64,000 nucleotides of DNA from an uncultured Lachnospiraceae bacterium (lineage in GTDB: Bacteria; Bacillota; Clostridia; Lachnospirales; Lachnospiraceae): contig CATLGW010000001.1 of the NCBI GenBank assembly GCA_949948715.1, positions 124,001 to 188,000 on the forward strand. Reading direction: 5' to 3'. This document shows positions 46,470 to 56,185 of the stretch, one piece after another. Position numbers and translations under genes: made by a program. The notes under the pieces were generated by a model. That model saw only the letters and a program-made list of their open reading frames with translations, was not told the origin of the DNA and made no database searches. Each line of letters opens with the position of its first letter. The first letter of the stretch is position 1.

Positions 46470-47135
46470 GTGATACCATCGTTTGACGCGGCGAAAGCCG
46501 AATTGCGCAAGGCCGGGAACAGGAATCCCGGGCCCTGGACCCAGCATTCCATGAATGTGGCCGAGGCGGCCCGACTGATTGCGGCCAGATGCGATGGCCT
46601 GGACGAGGAGAAGGCCTTTGTGTTCGGCCTGCTTCACGACATCGGCAGAAGGGCGGGGGTCGTGGCAAAGAGACATATATGGGAGGGTTACCGATATCTG
46701 ACAGAATTGGGGTGGGAGGAGGCGGCCAGGATTTGCCTCACACATTCCTTTCCCGTCAAGGACATCGACAAGGATATCTCCAGGGATGATCTGGAGGACA
46801 GCGAGCGGGAGAGTATCCGAAGCTTTCTGTCGGAAATTACATATGACGATTATGACAAGCTGATTATTCTGTGTGATTCCCTGGCGGATGCCAGGGGCTT
46901 CTGCCTTTTGGAGAAGCGGTTTGTGGATGTGGGCAGAAGGTACGGTCTGCCGGCCTTTACTCTGGAGAGGTGGAATCAAACCTTTGCCTATAAGGAATAT
47001 TTTGAGGAGATGGCGGGAATCGGCCTGTACGAGCTGCTGCCCAACGTAAGGGTATCCACGTTCGAGCCCTCCCCCGTATGGACGCCGGAGAGACGGGAGG
47101 TTTCCACGGATACGGAGCAAGGCGGGAAGCTGTAG
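46470..47135 (+). CDS. HD domain phosphohydrolase inside the his operon
   Basis: 221 residues. The HD motif L-L-H-D-I-G-R (about residues 53-59) and surrounding helices mark an HD-superfamily metal-dependent phosphohydrolase. An H-S-M-N-V-A segment near residue 26 supplies the first ligand. GTG start with GGGAGG 7 bases upstream. It lies between hisD and hisB with short gaps (20 and 55 bases), so it is co-transcribed, yet no step of histidine synthesis needs such an enzyme, except that histidinol phosphatase (not seen in the window) is unassigned. Its substrate is unknown. Confidence 0.82.
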   Translation: MIPSFDAAKAELRKAGNRNPGPWTQHSMNVAEAARLIAARCDGLDEEKAFVFGLLHDIGRRAGVVAKRHIWEGYRYLTELGWEEAARICLTHSFPVKDIDKDISRDDLEDSERESIRSFLSEITYDDYDKLIILCDSLADARGFCLLEKRFVDVGRRYGLPAFTLERWNQTFAYKEYFEEMAGIGLYELLPNVRVSTFEPSPVWTPERREVSTDTEQGGKL

Positions 47136-47190
47136 TGTATGAAGGGATTTCGGTCAGACCAATCTATCATTTGAGAAGCGAGGAGAGAGC

Positions 47191-47778
47191 ATGGCAAGGA
47201 CAGCGTCGATTGACAGAAAGACAAAGGAGACTGAGATCTCCGTCACATTAAATCTGGACGGCAGAGGAAGCTCGGAGATTTCCACCGGCATCGGGTTTTT
47301 TGATCATATGCTGGAGGGTTTCGCCAGACACGGGTTTTTTGACTTAAAATGTCTTGCGGCGGGAGATTTGCAGGTGGACGGGCATCACACGGTGGAGGAT
47401 ACCGGCATTGTGCTGGGGAATGCAGTCAGGGAGGCGCTGGGGGATAAGAAGGGCATCCGGCGATACGGCTCCTTTGTCCTGCCCATGGACGACGCCTTGG
47501 CTCTGTGCGCGGTGGATTTGTGCGGCAGGCCTTATTTTTCCTATGACTGTTCCTTTGACGCCCCTATGGTGGGAAACTTTGACACGGAGCTGGTGCGGGA
47601 ATTTTTCTATGCGGTGTCCTACAGCGGGGCCATGAATCTGCATCTTAAAATGCTTTCCGGGCACAATGCCCACCATATGATCGAGGCTATGTTCAAGGCC
47701 TTTGCCAAGGCTCTGGACATGGCGGCCACGGAGGATCCCAGGGTGACGGATGTGCTGAGTACCAAGGGGAGCCTGTAG
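47191..47778 (+). CDS. hisB: Imidazoleglycerol-phosphate dehydratase
   Basis: 195 residues, monofunctional form without phosphatase domain. Both metal motifs are seen: G-H-H-T-V-E-D-T and N-A-H-H-M-I-E-A. It makes imidazole acetol phosphate. AGCGAGGAGAG precedes the ATG. Confidence 0.96.
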   Translation: MARTASIDRKTKETEISVTLNLDGRGSSEISTGIGFFDHMLEGFARHGFFDLKCLAAGDLQVDGHHTVEDTGIVLGNAVREALGDKKGIRRYGSFVLPMDDALALCAVDLCGRPYFSYDCSFDAPMVGNFDTELVREFFYAVSYSGAMNLHLKMLSGHNAHHMIEAMFKAFAKALDMAATEDPRVTDVLSTKGSL

Positions 47779-47858
47779 GGACGGCGGAAAAAAGTTTGCA
47801 GGAATGTCTCGGACGGTGGGACAGATACGGAATTTTTGAGAAACGGAGACAAAAGAGA

Positions 47859-49187
47859 ATGATCAAGAAATTTGTGCCTTGCATTTATTTGTACAGAGAG
47901 CACGCTGTCCGGGGATTTGAGGACAGGACGGTGGCGGACATGGACCCCGTCCGGCTGGCAAGGTTTTACGGCGAGAATAACGCTGACGAGCTGATGGTGT
48001 TCGACCTGTCGGAGACGGACAGGGAGCATGAGGCGGCCCTTGATATCCTGAAGGAAATCTGCGCCGCGGCCCAGATGGACGTTTACGGCGGAGGCAATGT
48101 GAACCGCATGGAGGATGTGAAGAAGATTCTCTACGCGGGCTGTAAGCGGGCGGTTCTGGATTATGGGAAGGAGAGCAACATCGCTCTCACCCGGGAGGTC
48201 TCCTTGAAATTCGGCAGAGAAAAAATTCTGGCGGCCTTTTATGATCCTCAGGTCCTGCAGGGACAGTTTCTGCGGGACGCAATGCGGCAGGATGCAATCG
48301 GGCCGGACGCGCAGGAACCGTTGGACCACTACCTGTCGGGGCTGGTGCTCTTAAATCCTCACAGGATCAGGGAGACGGAGGCTGCCACCGATCTGCCCTT
48401 TTTTGTGCAGATTAACCAGATCGCGTTAAACAAACTGTTGGAGATCTTTGCCCATGAGCAGGTGTGCGGGGTCACGGGCAATACTATCAATGACAATGTG
48501 GGGGAGATTATGGCATTGAAGGAGTTGTGCAGAGAGAATCATATATCCGTGGCGGAATTTCAGGCCGCTTACGGGTGGGGGGATTTGAAGAAAAACAGTG
48601 AGGGCATGGTGCCCGTGGTGGTACAGGACTACAAGACCCTGGAGGTTTTGATGGTGGCCTATATGAATGAGGAGGCCTATGAGCGCACGTTGAAAACCGG
48701 AAGGATGACCTATTACAGCAGGAGCCGGAAGGCGCTCTGGCTGAAGGGGGAGACCAGCGGACATTATCAGTATGTCAAAAGCCTCACCGCGGACTGTGAT
48801 ATGGACACCCTTCTTGCCAGGGTGTCCCAGGTGGGGGCGGCCTGTCACACCGGGAAGAGAAGCTGCTTTTTCAATGAGATCACCAGGAAGGATTATGAGG
48901 AGAGCGCCAATCCCCTGCAGGTGTTTGAAGAGGTCTTTCAGGTGATAAAGGACCGCAGGGAGCATCCCAAGGAGGGATCCTACACCAATTATCTCTTTGA
49001 CAAGGGAATAGACAAAATTCTGAAAAAGCTGGGGGAGGAGGCCACGGAGATCGTGATTGCCGCCAAAAATCCCAACCCCAACGAAATCAAGTATGAAATC
49101 AGCGATTTCCTGTATCATATGATGGTGCTTATGGCGGAAAAGGGGGTCACCTGGGAGGAGATCACCGAGGAGCTGGCAAACCGGTAA
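47859..49187 (+). CDS. hisIE: HisIE with N-terminal HisF-like pseudoenzyme domain
   Basis: 442 residues. About 1-225 resemble the HisF TIM barrel: [17 protein letters not shown], and [11 protein letters not shown]. The catalytic Asp of P-C-L-D is Tyr10, and the G-G-G-I and A-S-G-G phosphate loops are G-G-N-V and V-T-G-N. Residues about 235-335 are HisI (phosphoribosyl-AMP cyclohydrolase; C-x-x-D-x-D and C-H-T-G-K-R-S-C), and about 345-442 are HisE (phosphoribosyl-ATP pyrophosphatase; E-E-A-T-E). ATG 47859 follows CGGAG at about 10 bases. True hisA, hisF and hisH are not in the window. Confidence 0.9.
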   Translation: MIKKFVPCIYLYREHAVRGFEDRTVADMDPVRLARFYGENNADELMVFDLSETDREHEAALDILKEICAAAQMDVYGGGNVNRMEDVKKILYAGCKRAVLDYGKESNIALTREVSLKFGREKILAAFYDPQVLQGQFLRDAMRQDAIGPDAQEPLDHYLSGLVLLNPHRIRETEAATDLPFFVQINQIALNKLLEIFAHEQVCGVTGNTINDNVGEIMALKELCRENHISVAEFQAAYGWGDLKKNSEGMVPVVVQDYKTLEVLMVAYMNEEAYERTLKTGRMTYYSRSRKALWLKGETSGHYQYVKSLTADCDMDTLLARVSQVGAACHTGKRSCFFNEITRKDYEESANPLQVFEEVFQVIKDRREHPKEGSYTNYLFDKGIDKILKKLGEEATEIVIAAKNPNPNEIKYEISDFLYHMMVLMAEKGVTWEEITEELANR

Positions 49188-49209
49188 CCCCTTTCCCGGA
49201 AAGAGGCCG

Positions 49210-49674
49210 CTATGGCTGCAGGAGGGAGGACTGTGGGGCGGAGGGCAGTGTGCCGGAAGGCAGGGGAATGGAGGGATCGGGCTGCAGTTGTCCGGGATCT
49301 GCCGTCAGGGGATCCGTTTCCAGCCATGCGTCCAGGGCGTCCTCATAGTCGGCTGAGATGGTTTCAAAGATCTGACCGGCGGACAGACCTGCGAAGCTTC
49401 CTCCGTTTTTGTCCAGCACAATCAGGCCCATGGCCAGCACCAGGGCTAACAGGATGCGCAGTCGGAAGGTATTTGGGACGGGATAATCGTTCTGCCCGTT
49501 TTCGGGAAAGGGCATCTCCTCGTAGGGGGAGCCCTCGGAATAAAAATAATTCTTACCGGATGTCTTTCCATACAAAATCTGTTCCCGACGGGACAGGTCG
49601 TACTGGTTTTTGTTGTAGCGGGAGTGAAGCTGTTCCACCAGCTTTAGTTTTTGGTCTACGGAAAATCCTCGCAT
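49210..49674 (-). CDS. Single-pass membrane protein of unknown function
   Basis: 154 residues. The N-terminal cytoplasmic part (1-65) is rich in charged and Tyr residues, a membrane helix spans about 72-90, and an acidic and Pro-rich C-terminal part follows outside. GAGGA lies 5 bases before the ATG, which favours this strand over a same-length open frame on the + strand. It is convergent to hisIE with a 22-base gap. No family is recognised. Confidence 0.65.
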   Translation of the reverse strand: MRGFSVDQKLKLVEQLHSRYNKNQYDLSRREQILYGKTSGKNYFYSEGSPYEEMPFPENGQNDYPVPNTFRLRILLALVLAMGLIVLDKNGGSFAGLSAGQIFETISADYEDALDAWLETDPLTADPGQLQPDPSIPLPSGTLPSAPQSSLLQP

Positions 49675-49811
49675 AAAAATCCTCGCTGAATGCCTGTATC
49701 TGTTGCTAATATATGGAGCAAGTCCTCAGGATAGAACAGGAAGCCGGACAGAACCCTCTCCCGTTTGTGAAAACCGGCAAATTATATGGTGTGCTATAAA
49801 AAAGAATGTGA

Positions 49812-49817
49812 TATAAT
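49812..49817 (+). promoter_or_regulatory. Candidate -10 before the MoxR gene
   Basis: TATAAT in an AT-rich stretch about 90 bases before the MoxR start. No good -35 is evident at 17 bases. Confidence 0.3.
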
Positions 49818-49903
49818 GTCCGTGAAGGGCGCGGACATAAGGCCTGTCGGCTTAAATTTCTCAAAGTTCTCCCGGGCCCATATCAGGAAAGGCGGAAATA
49901 CAT

Positions 49904-50854
49904 ATGGATGCAAGCAACGGAAAAGACCTGGCCGAAAAGGTAATGAAGAATATCTCAAAGGTTATAATCGGGAAGGAGCGGACTGCCGGACTTCTTCTCA
50001 CCGCGCTGGTGGCGGACGGGCACGTGCTCTTGGAGGATGTGCCGGGTACGGGGAAGACCAAGTTGGCGAAAACTTTGGCAAAGACCCTCTCGGCGGATTT
50101 TTCAAGAATACAGTTTACCCCCGATTTGCTGCCCAGCGATATCACGGGCCTCAACATCTTTGACAGGCAGCGGAATGAATTCGTGCTGAGGAAGGGACCC
50201 GTTTTCACCAATATTCTCCTGGCGGACGAGATCAACAGGGCCACACCCAGAACCCAGGCGGGGCTTTTGGAGTGTATGGAGGAGCGCCAGGTGACCATAG
50301 ACGGCCAAAGCTATCAGCCGGGGGATCCCTTCTTTGTCATAGCCACTCAGAATCCGGTGGAGAACGCCGGAACCTTTCCCCTGCCGGAGGCTCAGATGGA
50401 CCGTTTTATGATGCTTTTGTCCATGGGTGTGCCGGACAGGGCCGAGGAGCTTTCCATCTTGGAGCGCTATCTGGAGAAAGAGCCCTTGGATGAGCTGGAG
50501 AGCGCTTTCACCCTGGCGGATTTGAGAGCGGCCAGGGAGGAGGCTGTGAAGGTCTTCGTGCATCCCTGTGTGCGGGAATACATGGTGGACATCGTGAGGG
50601 CCACCCGCAGCGCGGAGGGCGTCCTGGCGGGAGTCAGTCCCAGGGGAAGCCTTGCTTTGCTTCGCTGTGTGAAATCTTACGCTTATCTGTCGGGCAGGGG
50701 CTATGTGATTCCCGACGACGTGAAGGAGGTGGCGGTTCCTGTTCTCGCCCACCGCATCGTCAAGGGGAGCTTTGGCAGGGGAAATGAGAACGCGGAGCTG
50801 GTAAATCATATTTTAGAGAGCACACCTGTGCCCACAGAGGATTTCACGGCATGA
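49904..50854 (+). CDS. MoxR family AAA+ ATPase
   Basis: 316 residues. P-G-T-G-K-T-K (about 45-52) Walker A, L-L-A-D-E-I-N-R-A Walker B, and the A-T-Q-N-P sensor region are typical of MoxR. Members act as chaperones for proteins with VWA-type or DUF58 partners. The next gene, DUF58, overlaps by ATGA, the standard pairing. No VWA gene is in the window. Confidence is high for family, low for client. Confidence 0.93.
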   Translation: MDASNGKDLAEKVMKNISKVIIGKERTAGLLLTALVADGHVLLEDVPGTGKTKLAKTLAKTLSADFSRIQFTPDLLPSDITGLNIFDRQRNEFVLRKGPVFTNILLADEINRATPRTQAGLLECMEERQVTIDGQSYQPGDPFFVIATQNPVENAGTFPLPEAQMDRFMMLLSMGVPDRAEELSILERYLEKEPLDELESAFTLADLRAAREEAVKVFVHPCVREYMVDIVRATRSAEGVLAGVSPRGSLALLRCVKSYAYLSGRGYVIPDDVKEVAVPVLAHRIVKGSFGRGNENAELVNHILESTPVPTEDFTA

Positions 50855-51972
50855 TCAGATTAATCGGCATTGGCATCGCCGCCTTTCTTTTGTTTTTGCT
50901 GGAGCAGTACCTCTATAAAAAGCTTTGGAGCAGAGGGCTTGGAGTGTCGGTGGCCTTTCGGGAGGAAAGTATTTTCGAGGGGGAGCAGGGCTCGCTCTTG
51001 GAGATCGTGGAGAACCGAAAGCACCTGCCCCTGGCTATGCTGAAGGTGAAATTTCAGACCAGCCGCAATTTAAATTTTGAGGTGGGAAAGGGTTCCCGGG
51101 CCACGGATCAGTATTACCGCAACGATGTGTTTCAGATCGGCGGCGGAGAGAAGGTCACCCGAACCCTGTCCTTCACCGGGGGAAAGAGGGGCTATTATCC
51201 CATTGAATCCTATGATCTGGTGGCCTCGGATCTGTTTCTCACCATTCAGATGGTGCGCACTCTGCCTGTGTGCACCTCCCTCTATGTCTATCCGAAACCC
51301 TTCGACAGCAGAGAGTTCCGTATGTCCCTGCAGCAGTTAAACGGAGAGGTCCTTTCCAGGAGGCATCTTTTGGAGGATCCCTTTGAATACAGGGGAATCA
51401 GGGAGTATCAGCCCTTCGACGACATGAGGAGCATCAACTGGAAGGCCACGGCAAAGACCGGAGAGCTGAAAGTAAATCAAAAGAATTACACCGCCCTGAA
51501 GGCGGTGCGGATATTTTTAAATCTGGAGGACAAGGGCATTCTCAGGAAAGCGGACTGTGTGGAGAGTTGTCTGCAGATCGCCGCCGGGCTCTGCCAGTAT
51601 TTCCTGAGCCAGGGAATGCAGGTGTCCTGCCACGGCAACAGCAGGGACGTGATCACGGGGGAACCCCTGGCGCTGGAGGCCAGCGCAGGAACCGGGCAGA
51701 TGGGGGCGGTCTACCGCGCTCTGGCCCGGACGGACACGGAAAACCTCCTTTCCTTTACGGAACTTCTGGAGGATAAGCTTTTGTACCAGGCGGAGGGAAC
51801 CGTCACCTGCGTTGTGGCTCCGAACCACTATGATGATTTCGTGGAGCTGATGGAGCGGTATCAGGAGACCGGGCGTGAGTACGTCTGGTTTTATCCCGTG
51901 TGGGAGAGCACGGACCCGGAGTTGCCGCAGACCGTGGCCGAGCATATACGTGTCCTGCATATCCGCAGTTGA
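50851..51972 (+). CDS. DUF58 domain protein
   Basis: 373 residues. An N-terminal membrane helix (about 3-18), a beta-rich part and a DUF58 core with F-E-Y-R-G-I-R-E-Y-Q-P-F-D-D-M-R (about 175-190) and the I-N-W-K-A-T segment. DUF58 proteins are MoxR partners with a possible VWA-like metal site. Translated with the MoxR gene through a 4-base overlap. Confidence 0.92.
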   Translation: MIRLIGIGIAAFLLFLLEQYLYKKLWSRGLGVSVAFREESIFEGEQGSLLEIVENRKHLPLAMLKVKFQTSRNLNFEVGKGSRATDQYYRNDVFQIGGGEKVTRTLSFTGGKRGYYPIESYDLVASDLFLTIQMVRTLPVCTSLYVYPKPFDSREFRMSLQQLNGEVLSRRHLLEDPFEYRGIREYQPFDDMRSINWKATAKTGELKVNQKNYTALKAVRIFLNLEDKGILRKADCVESCLQIAAGLCQYFLSQGMQVSCHGNSRDVITGEPLALEASAGTGQMGAVYRALARTDTENLLSFTELLEDKLLYQAEGTVTCVVAPNHYDDFVELMERYQETGREYVWFYPVWESTDPELPQTVAEHIRVLHIRS

Positions 51973-51999
51973 GGAATCTAAGAAAGGCTTGTATGCTGT

Positions 52000-53262
52000 A
52001 TGAATCGAAAATGGATTAGAATTGCCAGAGGGTTTCTGGTGACACAGATGAATCATTGGGCGCTCTTTCCCTTAAGTCTGTTTGCCAAGGGATTTACGGG
52101 CTGTGTCGAGCCAAGAATCTGGCTTTGGCTGGGTGTGGGCATCCTTCCCTTTTTGTTCTTCCTTTTGCGGGAGAGGCTTAGGAGGTTTCCGGCTCTTGTG
52201 GTATGTCACGGAGCTGTGGCCGCAGCCTTAATTTGCTGTCTGCCCGGGTGGACCGGTTCCGATGACCGGTGGATTTATGTGACGGCGGCGGTTGGCTATG
52301 CAGTCTATTCTGTGGTGTACCGTCTGCTCAGGGAGGATATTCAGGATGAGAAGTTTGCCATGCCCCTGGTGGTTGGAATTTCGGCGGTTTCTCTGTTACT
52401 GATACGTTATCAGGGTTATTTGGAGTGGGATTCCTACTATGTCCTCTCTCTGATTGCGGTGTTCGCTCTGTATTTCCTGTCGGCCTATCTGGAGCGCTAT
52501 CTGGACTTCCTGGCGGTAAACGAGAGCAGCACGGGACATATTCCGGAGCGGGAAATCTTCTCTTCGGGAGGCCGCCTGACAGCGCTGTATGTAGCGTTTA
52601 TTACCTTGGCGCTGCTTCTCTCCTCGGGGGTGGGGTGGCTGAGGGCGATTTTGACCATACTGCGGGAGGTAGTCTTTGCCATTCTCAGATTCCTTCTGGC
52701 AGGGCGCTTACAGGGGGAGGTAGGGGAACTCATTCCCGACGACGGGCTTTCGGACGGAGGGGGCAATGACGGTTTCGAATTGCCGGAGCCGGGAGAGCCG
52801 GCTTTTTTCTGGACGGTTTTGACCTATGTGGCGGTGATTGCCTTCTGCGCTGCGGCGCTTTATCTCCTGGTCCGTATTCTGCGCATTCTGCCGTCCTTAA
52901 TCAGAGACAGAATGGGCAAAAGACGTGTGTTCCGGACGGCATCGGCCGAGAGCAATGTCCGGGAGGTGCGGGAGAAATGCCGCATCGAGAGAAAGCAAAG
53001 AGCGGTGGAGAGAAGAAATCCTTTTGCCTTTGCCAGCCCGGAGGAGCGCATCAGGCGGCTCTACCGGAAATGTATTCTGAATTCCCGAAAGATGAGCGGG
53101 AGTTCGGAGGAGGCCTCCCAGAGCGGAGAAAGTTTTACCGCCAGGGAGTGGGGAGCGCGCCTGGAGAGACCGGGGCTGGCCCGGCCCTATGAGAAAGCGC
53201 GTTATTCCGGAGAAAGCTGCACGGTGGAGGATATCCGCCTGATGAAGGAGGCCTGCCGTTAA
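52000..53262 (+). CDS. Multi-pass membrane protein with DUF4129-like C-terminus
   Basis: 420 residues, about eight membrane helices in the first 310 residues and a soluble C-terminal part. The last 90 residues (E-R-I-R-R-L-Y-R, T-A-R-E-W, Y-E-K-A-R-Y-S, E-D-I-R-L-M-K) look like the DUF4129 domain found beside MoxR-DUF58 pairs. It completes a MoxR/DUF58/membrane-protein operon (28 bases after DUF58). In related operons the third gene encodes a transglutaminase; that catalytic part is absent here. Confidence 0.75.
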   Translation: MNRKWIRIARGFLVTQMNHWALFPLSLFAKGFTGCVEPRIWLWLGVGILPFLFFLLRERLRRFPALVVCHGAVAAALICCLPGWTGSDDRWIYVTAAVGYAVYSVVYRLLREDIQDEKFAMPLVVGISAVSLLLIRYQGYLEWDSYYVLSLIAVFALYFLSAYLERYLDFLAVNESSTGHIPEREIFSSGGRLTALYVAFITLALLLSSGVGWLRAILTILREVVFAILRFLLAGRLQGEVGELIPDDGLSDGGGNDGFELPEPGEPAFFWTVLTYVAVIAFCAAALYLLVRILRILPSLIRDRMGKRRVFRTASAESNVREVREKCRIERKQRAVERRNPFAFASPEERIRRLYRKCILNSRKMSGSSEEASQSGESFTAREWGARLERPGLARPYEKARYSGESCTVEDIRLMKEACR

Positions 53263-53316
53263 TCTGCCAAGGCACGGACTCAGCAGATTCCGGCGGCACA
53301 ATAGAAAGGTTTTGCC

Positions 53317-55224
53317 ATGAGCGATAGATTAGCGTTGTCCGACGATATATTGATGAAAATAGAGAAACCCGAGCGGTATATCGGCCATGAGGTCAATTCC
53401 GTCATGAAGAATTTGCGAAATGTGGCCGTCCGCTTTGCCATGTGTTTTCCGGACGTATACGAAATCGGTATGTCCCATCTGGGGATACAGATTCTCTACG
53501 ATATGTTCAATGCTATGGAGGATGTGTGGTGCGAGCGGGTGTACTCCCCCTGGGTGGATTTGGACGCCGTCATGCGCAGAGAGGGAATCCCTCTCTTTGC
53601 CCTGGAGTCTCAGGATCCGATCAAAAGCTTTGATTTTTTGGGAATTACCATTCAATATGAGATGTGCTACACTAATATTTTAGAGATTCTGGAATTGGCC
53701 GGGATTCCCCTGACAGCAGTGGAGCGGGGGGAGGATTGTCCCATTGTCATAGGGGGAGGCCCCTGCAGCTACAATCCAGAGCCCTTGGCGGAGTTTTTTG
53801 ATCTCTTTTATATCGGAGAGGGAGAGACCCGTTACGGGGAGCTTTTGGATCTCTATAAGAGATGCCGCGGGGAGGGCGTGGGAAGGGTGGAATTCCTGCG
53901 CCGGGCAGCCCGGATTCCGGGCATTTATGCGCCCCGTTTTTATGAGGCGGTCTATCGCTCCGACGGCACGCTGGATTCCTTTGCTCCCACGGAGGAGGGG
54001 ATACCCGCCACGGTGCGCAAGGAGGTGGAGATGGATGTGACCCACACAAGCTATCCCCGAAAGCCCGTGGTACCCTTTATCAAAGTGACTCAGGACCGGG
54101 TGGTGCTGGAAATTCAGAGGGGCTGCATCAGGGGCTGCCGATTCTGTCAGGCGGGACAGCTCTACCGTCCGGTGAGGGAGCGGGATGTGGAAATGCTCAA
54201 GGAGTACGCCCTGGCGATGCTTGAGAACACCGGGCATGAGGAGATTTCCCTGAGTTCTTTGAGCTCCAGCGACTACAGCAGACTGCCGGAGCTGATCGAC
54301 TTCTTGATCGAGGAGTGCAGGGACAGGAAGATCAATATTTCTCTCCCCTCCCTGCGCATTGACGCCTTTTCCCTGGACGTCATGGAGAAGGTTCAGGATG
54401 TGAGAAAGTCCAGCCTTACCTTCGCACCCGAGGCGGGCAGCCAGAGGCTGCGGAATGTTATCAACAAGGGATTGACAAGGGAGGATATCCTGCGGGGCGC
54501 GGCCATGGCCTTTGAGGGGGGCTGGACCAGGGTGAAACTGTATTTCATGCTGGGTCTGCCCACAGAGACGGAGGACGATATCAGGGGCATTGCGGAGCTC
54601 TCCAACGAGATTGCCGCCACCTTTTTCGACAGGGTGCCCAAGGAAAAGCGCACCAACGGCAAGGTACAGGTTGTGGCCAGCACCTCCTTTTTTGTGCCGA
54701 AGCCTTTCACTCCTTTTCAGTGGGCCAAGCAGTGCACGAAGGAGGAATTTATCGAGAAGGCCTATTTTACCAAACGGGCCATATCTGAGCAGCTCAACCA
54801 AAAGAGCATCAAATACAACTGGCACGAGGCGGACGCCAGCGTCCTGGAGGGGGTTCTGGCCAGAGGCGACAGGCGGCTGTCCAAGGTGCTTCTAAGGCTC
54901 CATGAGATGGGCTGTCTTTATGACGCCTGGGGGGAGTATTTTGACAATGACAAGTGGATGGACGCCTTTTCCCAGTGCGGCCTGGATCCTGATTTTTATA
55001 TCAGAGAGCGGGCGCTGGACGAGCTTTTCCCCTGGGATTTTATCGACTGCGGGGTGACCAGGGAATTCCTCCTGCGGGAGTGGCACAAGGCTCTCAGGGA
55101 GGAGGTTTCCGAAAATTGCAGGCAGAAATGCCAGGGCTGCGGGGCCGGCCGCTTCGGCGGGGGAATCTGTTTTCAGGACCGGCCCCGGGACGGCGGCGCA
55201 TCTTCCGACTCCGGGCCCCGGTAA
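53317..55224 (+). CDS. B12-binding domain radical SAM protein (TIGR03960-like)
   Basis: 635 residues. An N-terminal cobalamin-binding-like region (about 25-165) is followed by a radical SAM core with C-I-R-G-C-R-F-C (about 269-276). The C-terminal 80 residues hold C-R-Q-K-C-Q-G-C-G-A. It is the usual partner of the TIGR03936/DUF2344 protein encoded next, and the pair often precedes rng and rplU. The substrate is unknown; an RNA or ribosome-linked job is inference from gene order. Confidence 0.9.
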   Translation: MSDRLALSDDILMKIEKPERYIGHEVNSVMKNLRNVAVRFAMCFPDVYEIGMSHLGIQILYDMFNAMEDVWCERVYSPWVDLDAVMRREGIPLFALESQDPIKSFDFLGITIQYEMCYTNILEILELAGIPLTAVERGEDCPIVIGGGPCSYNPEPLAEFFDLFYIGEGETRYGELLDLYKRCRGEGVGRVEFLRRAARIPGIYAPRFYEAVYRSDGTLDSFAPTEEGIPATVRKEVEMDVTHTSYPRKPVVPFIKVTQDRVVLEIQRGCIRGCRFCQAGQLYRPVRERDVEMLKEYALAMLENTGHEEISLSSLSSSDYSRLPELIDFLIEECRDRKINISLPSLRIDAFSLDVMEKVQDVRKSSLTFAPEAGSQRLRNVINKGLTREDILRGAAMAFEGGWTRVKLYFMLGLPTETEDDIRGIAELSNEIAATFFDRVPKEKRTNGKVQVVASTSFFVPKPFTPFQWAKQCTKEEFIEKAYFTKRAISEQLNQKSIKYNWHEADASVLEGVLARGDRRLSKVLLRLHEMGCLYDAWGEYFDNDKWMDAFSQCGLDPDFYIRERALDELFPWDFIDCGVTREFLLREWHKALREEVSENCRQKCQGCGAGRFGGGICFQDRPRDGGASSDSGPR

Positions 55225-55248
55225 TACACATGGAATGAGGATGAGACT

Positions 55249-56016
55249 ATGGTGCTTCGTGTAAAGTTCAGGAAATACGGCAGGGTGCGCTTTATCGGCC
55301 ATCTGGATGTGATGCGTTTCTTCCAGAAGGCCAACCGCAGGGCGGGGCTGGATATGGCGTACACGGCGGGCTTCAGCCCCCACCAGATCATGTCCTTTGC
55401 CGCACCTCTGGGGGTGGGACTGGAGAGCAACGGGGAATATATGGACATTCAGGTCAACTCCCTGACCTCCTGTATGGATGTGAGGAACCGCTTGAACGGC
55501 GTGAGCGTTCCGGGCATCGAGGTGGTGTCTGTAAAGATTCTGCCAAAGGATGCGGGAAACGCCATGGCCAGCGTGGCCGCCGCCTCCTACACGGTGCGCT
55601 TCAGGGAGGGCAGAGAGCCGGATTTCCTGCGGGAGACACCCATGGAGCAGGCTTTGGAGCGGTTTCTTTGTAAGGATAGCATCCGCATTGTGAAGGAGAC
55701 TAAGAAATCTGTCCGCCAGGTGGATTTAAAGCCCGGCATCTACCGGCTCACCTGGGACGGGGAAGCCCTCCATATGCTGGTGGACGCCTCCAGCGGGGGC
55801 AATATCAAGCCGGTTCAGGTTTTGGAGGCACTGCTGTCTGATTATCAGGAGAAATTGAAGGAGAATGCCCTGTGGGTCACCAGAGAGGACACCTTTGCCC
55901 GTGTGGAGGGCGAGGGGGAGCAACGCTTTCAGCCTCTGGACGGTATCGGCATGGACGACGGTCAGTACGCCGCTTCCCAGGCCCGGGAGCGGGAAAAAGA
56001 GGGGAATTTCGGCTAA
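55249..56016 (+). CDS. Radical-SAM-associated protein (DUF2344/TIGR03936)
   Basis: 255 residues. V-K-F-R-K-Y-G-x-x-R-F-I-G-H-L-D at the N-terminus and G-F-S-P-H-Q-I are the family marks. It is thought to act with the upstream radical SAM protein. The first copy of the tandem repeat overlaps its last codons and stop. Confidence 0.9.
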   Translation: MVLRVKFRKYGRVRFIGHLDVMRFFQKANRRAGLDMAYTAGFSPHQIMSFAAPLGVGLESNGEYMDIQVNSLTSCMDVRNRLNGVSVPGIEVVSVKILPKDAGNAMASVAAASYTVRFREGREPDFLRETPMEQALERFLCKDSIRIVKETKKSVRQVDLKPGIYRLTWDGEALHMLVDASSGGNIKPVQVLEALLSDYQEKLKENALWVTREDTFARVEGEGEQRFQPLDGIGMDDGQYAASQAREREKEGNFG

Positions 56017-56078
56017 GTCTTATAGACGGACATTGTTCCGCCTAGACGGTACAGGAAGGGCAGTTGCGGAACTCAAAT
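56011..56078 (+). repeat. Leader repeat copy 1 (period 107)
   Basis: 68 bases. It includes the stop of the DUF2344 gene. It contains CGGA-CATTGT-TCCG and the arm GGGCAGTTGC that pairs with GCAACTGCCC about 17 bases on. Confidence 0.9.
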
Positions 56079-56117
56079 TTCACAGCAACTGCCCGGACAG
56101 TGCCCGGGACAATGCCC

Positions 56118-56185
56118 GGCTAAGTTTTTCAGACGGACATTGTTCCGCCTAGACGATACAGGAAGGGCAGTTGCGGAACTCAAAT
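56118..56185 (+). repeat. Leader repeat copy 2 (period 107)
   Basis: Matches copy 1 at almost every base; the differences are at the start (four bases) and one G/A change. It ends 17 bases before the RNase G start. Confidence 0.9.

Noticed and set aside
49212..49676. 154-codon + strand frame opposite the small membrane protein
   Set aside because: Arg-rich with no domain and no ribosome site, while the - strand frame has GAGGA before its ATG and a membrane helix.
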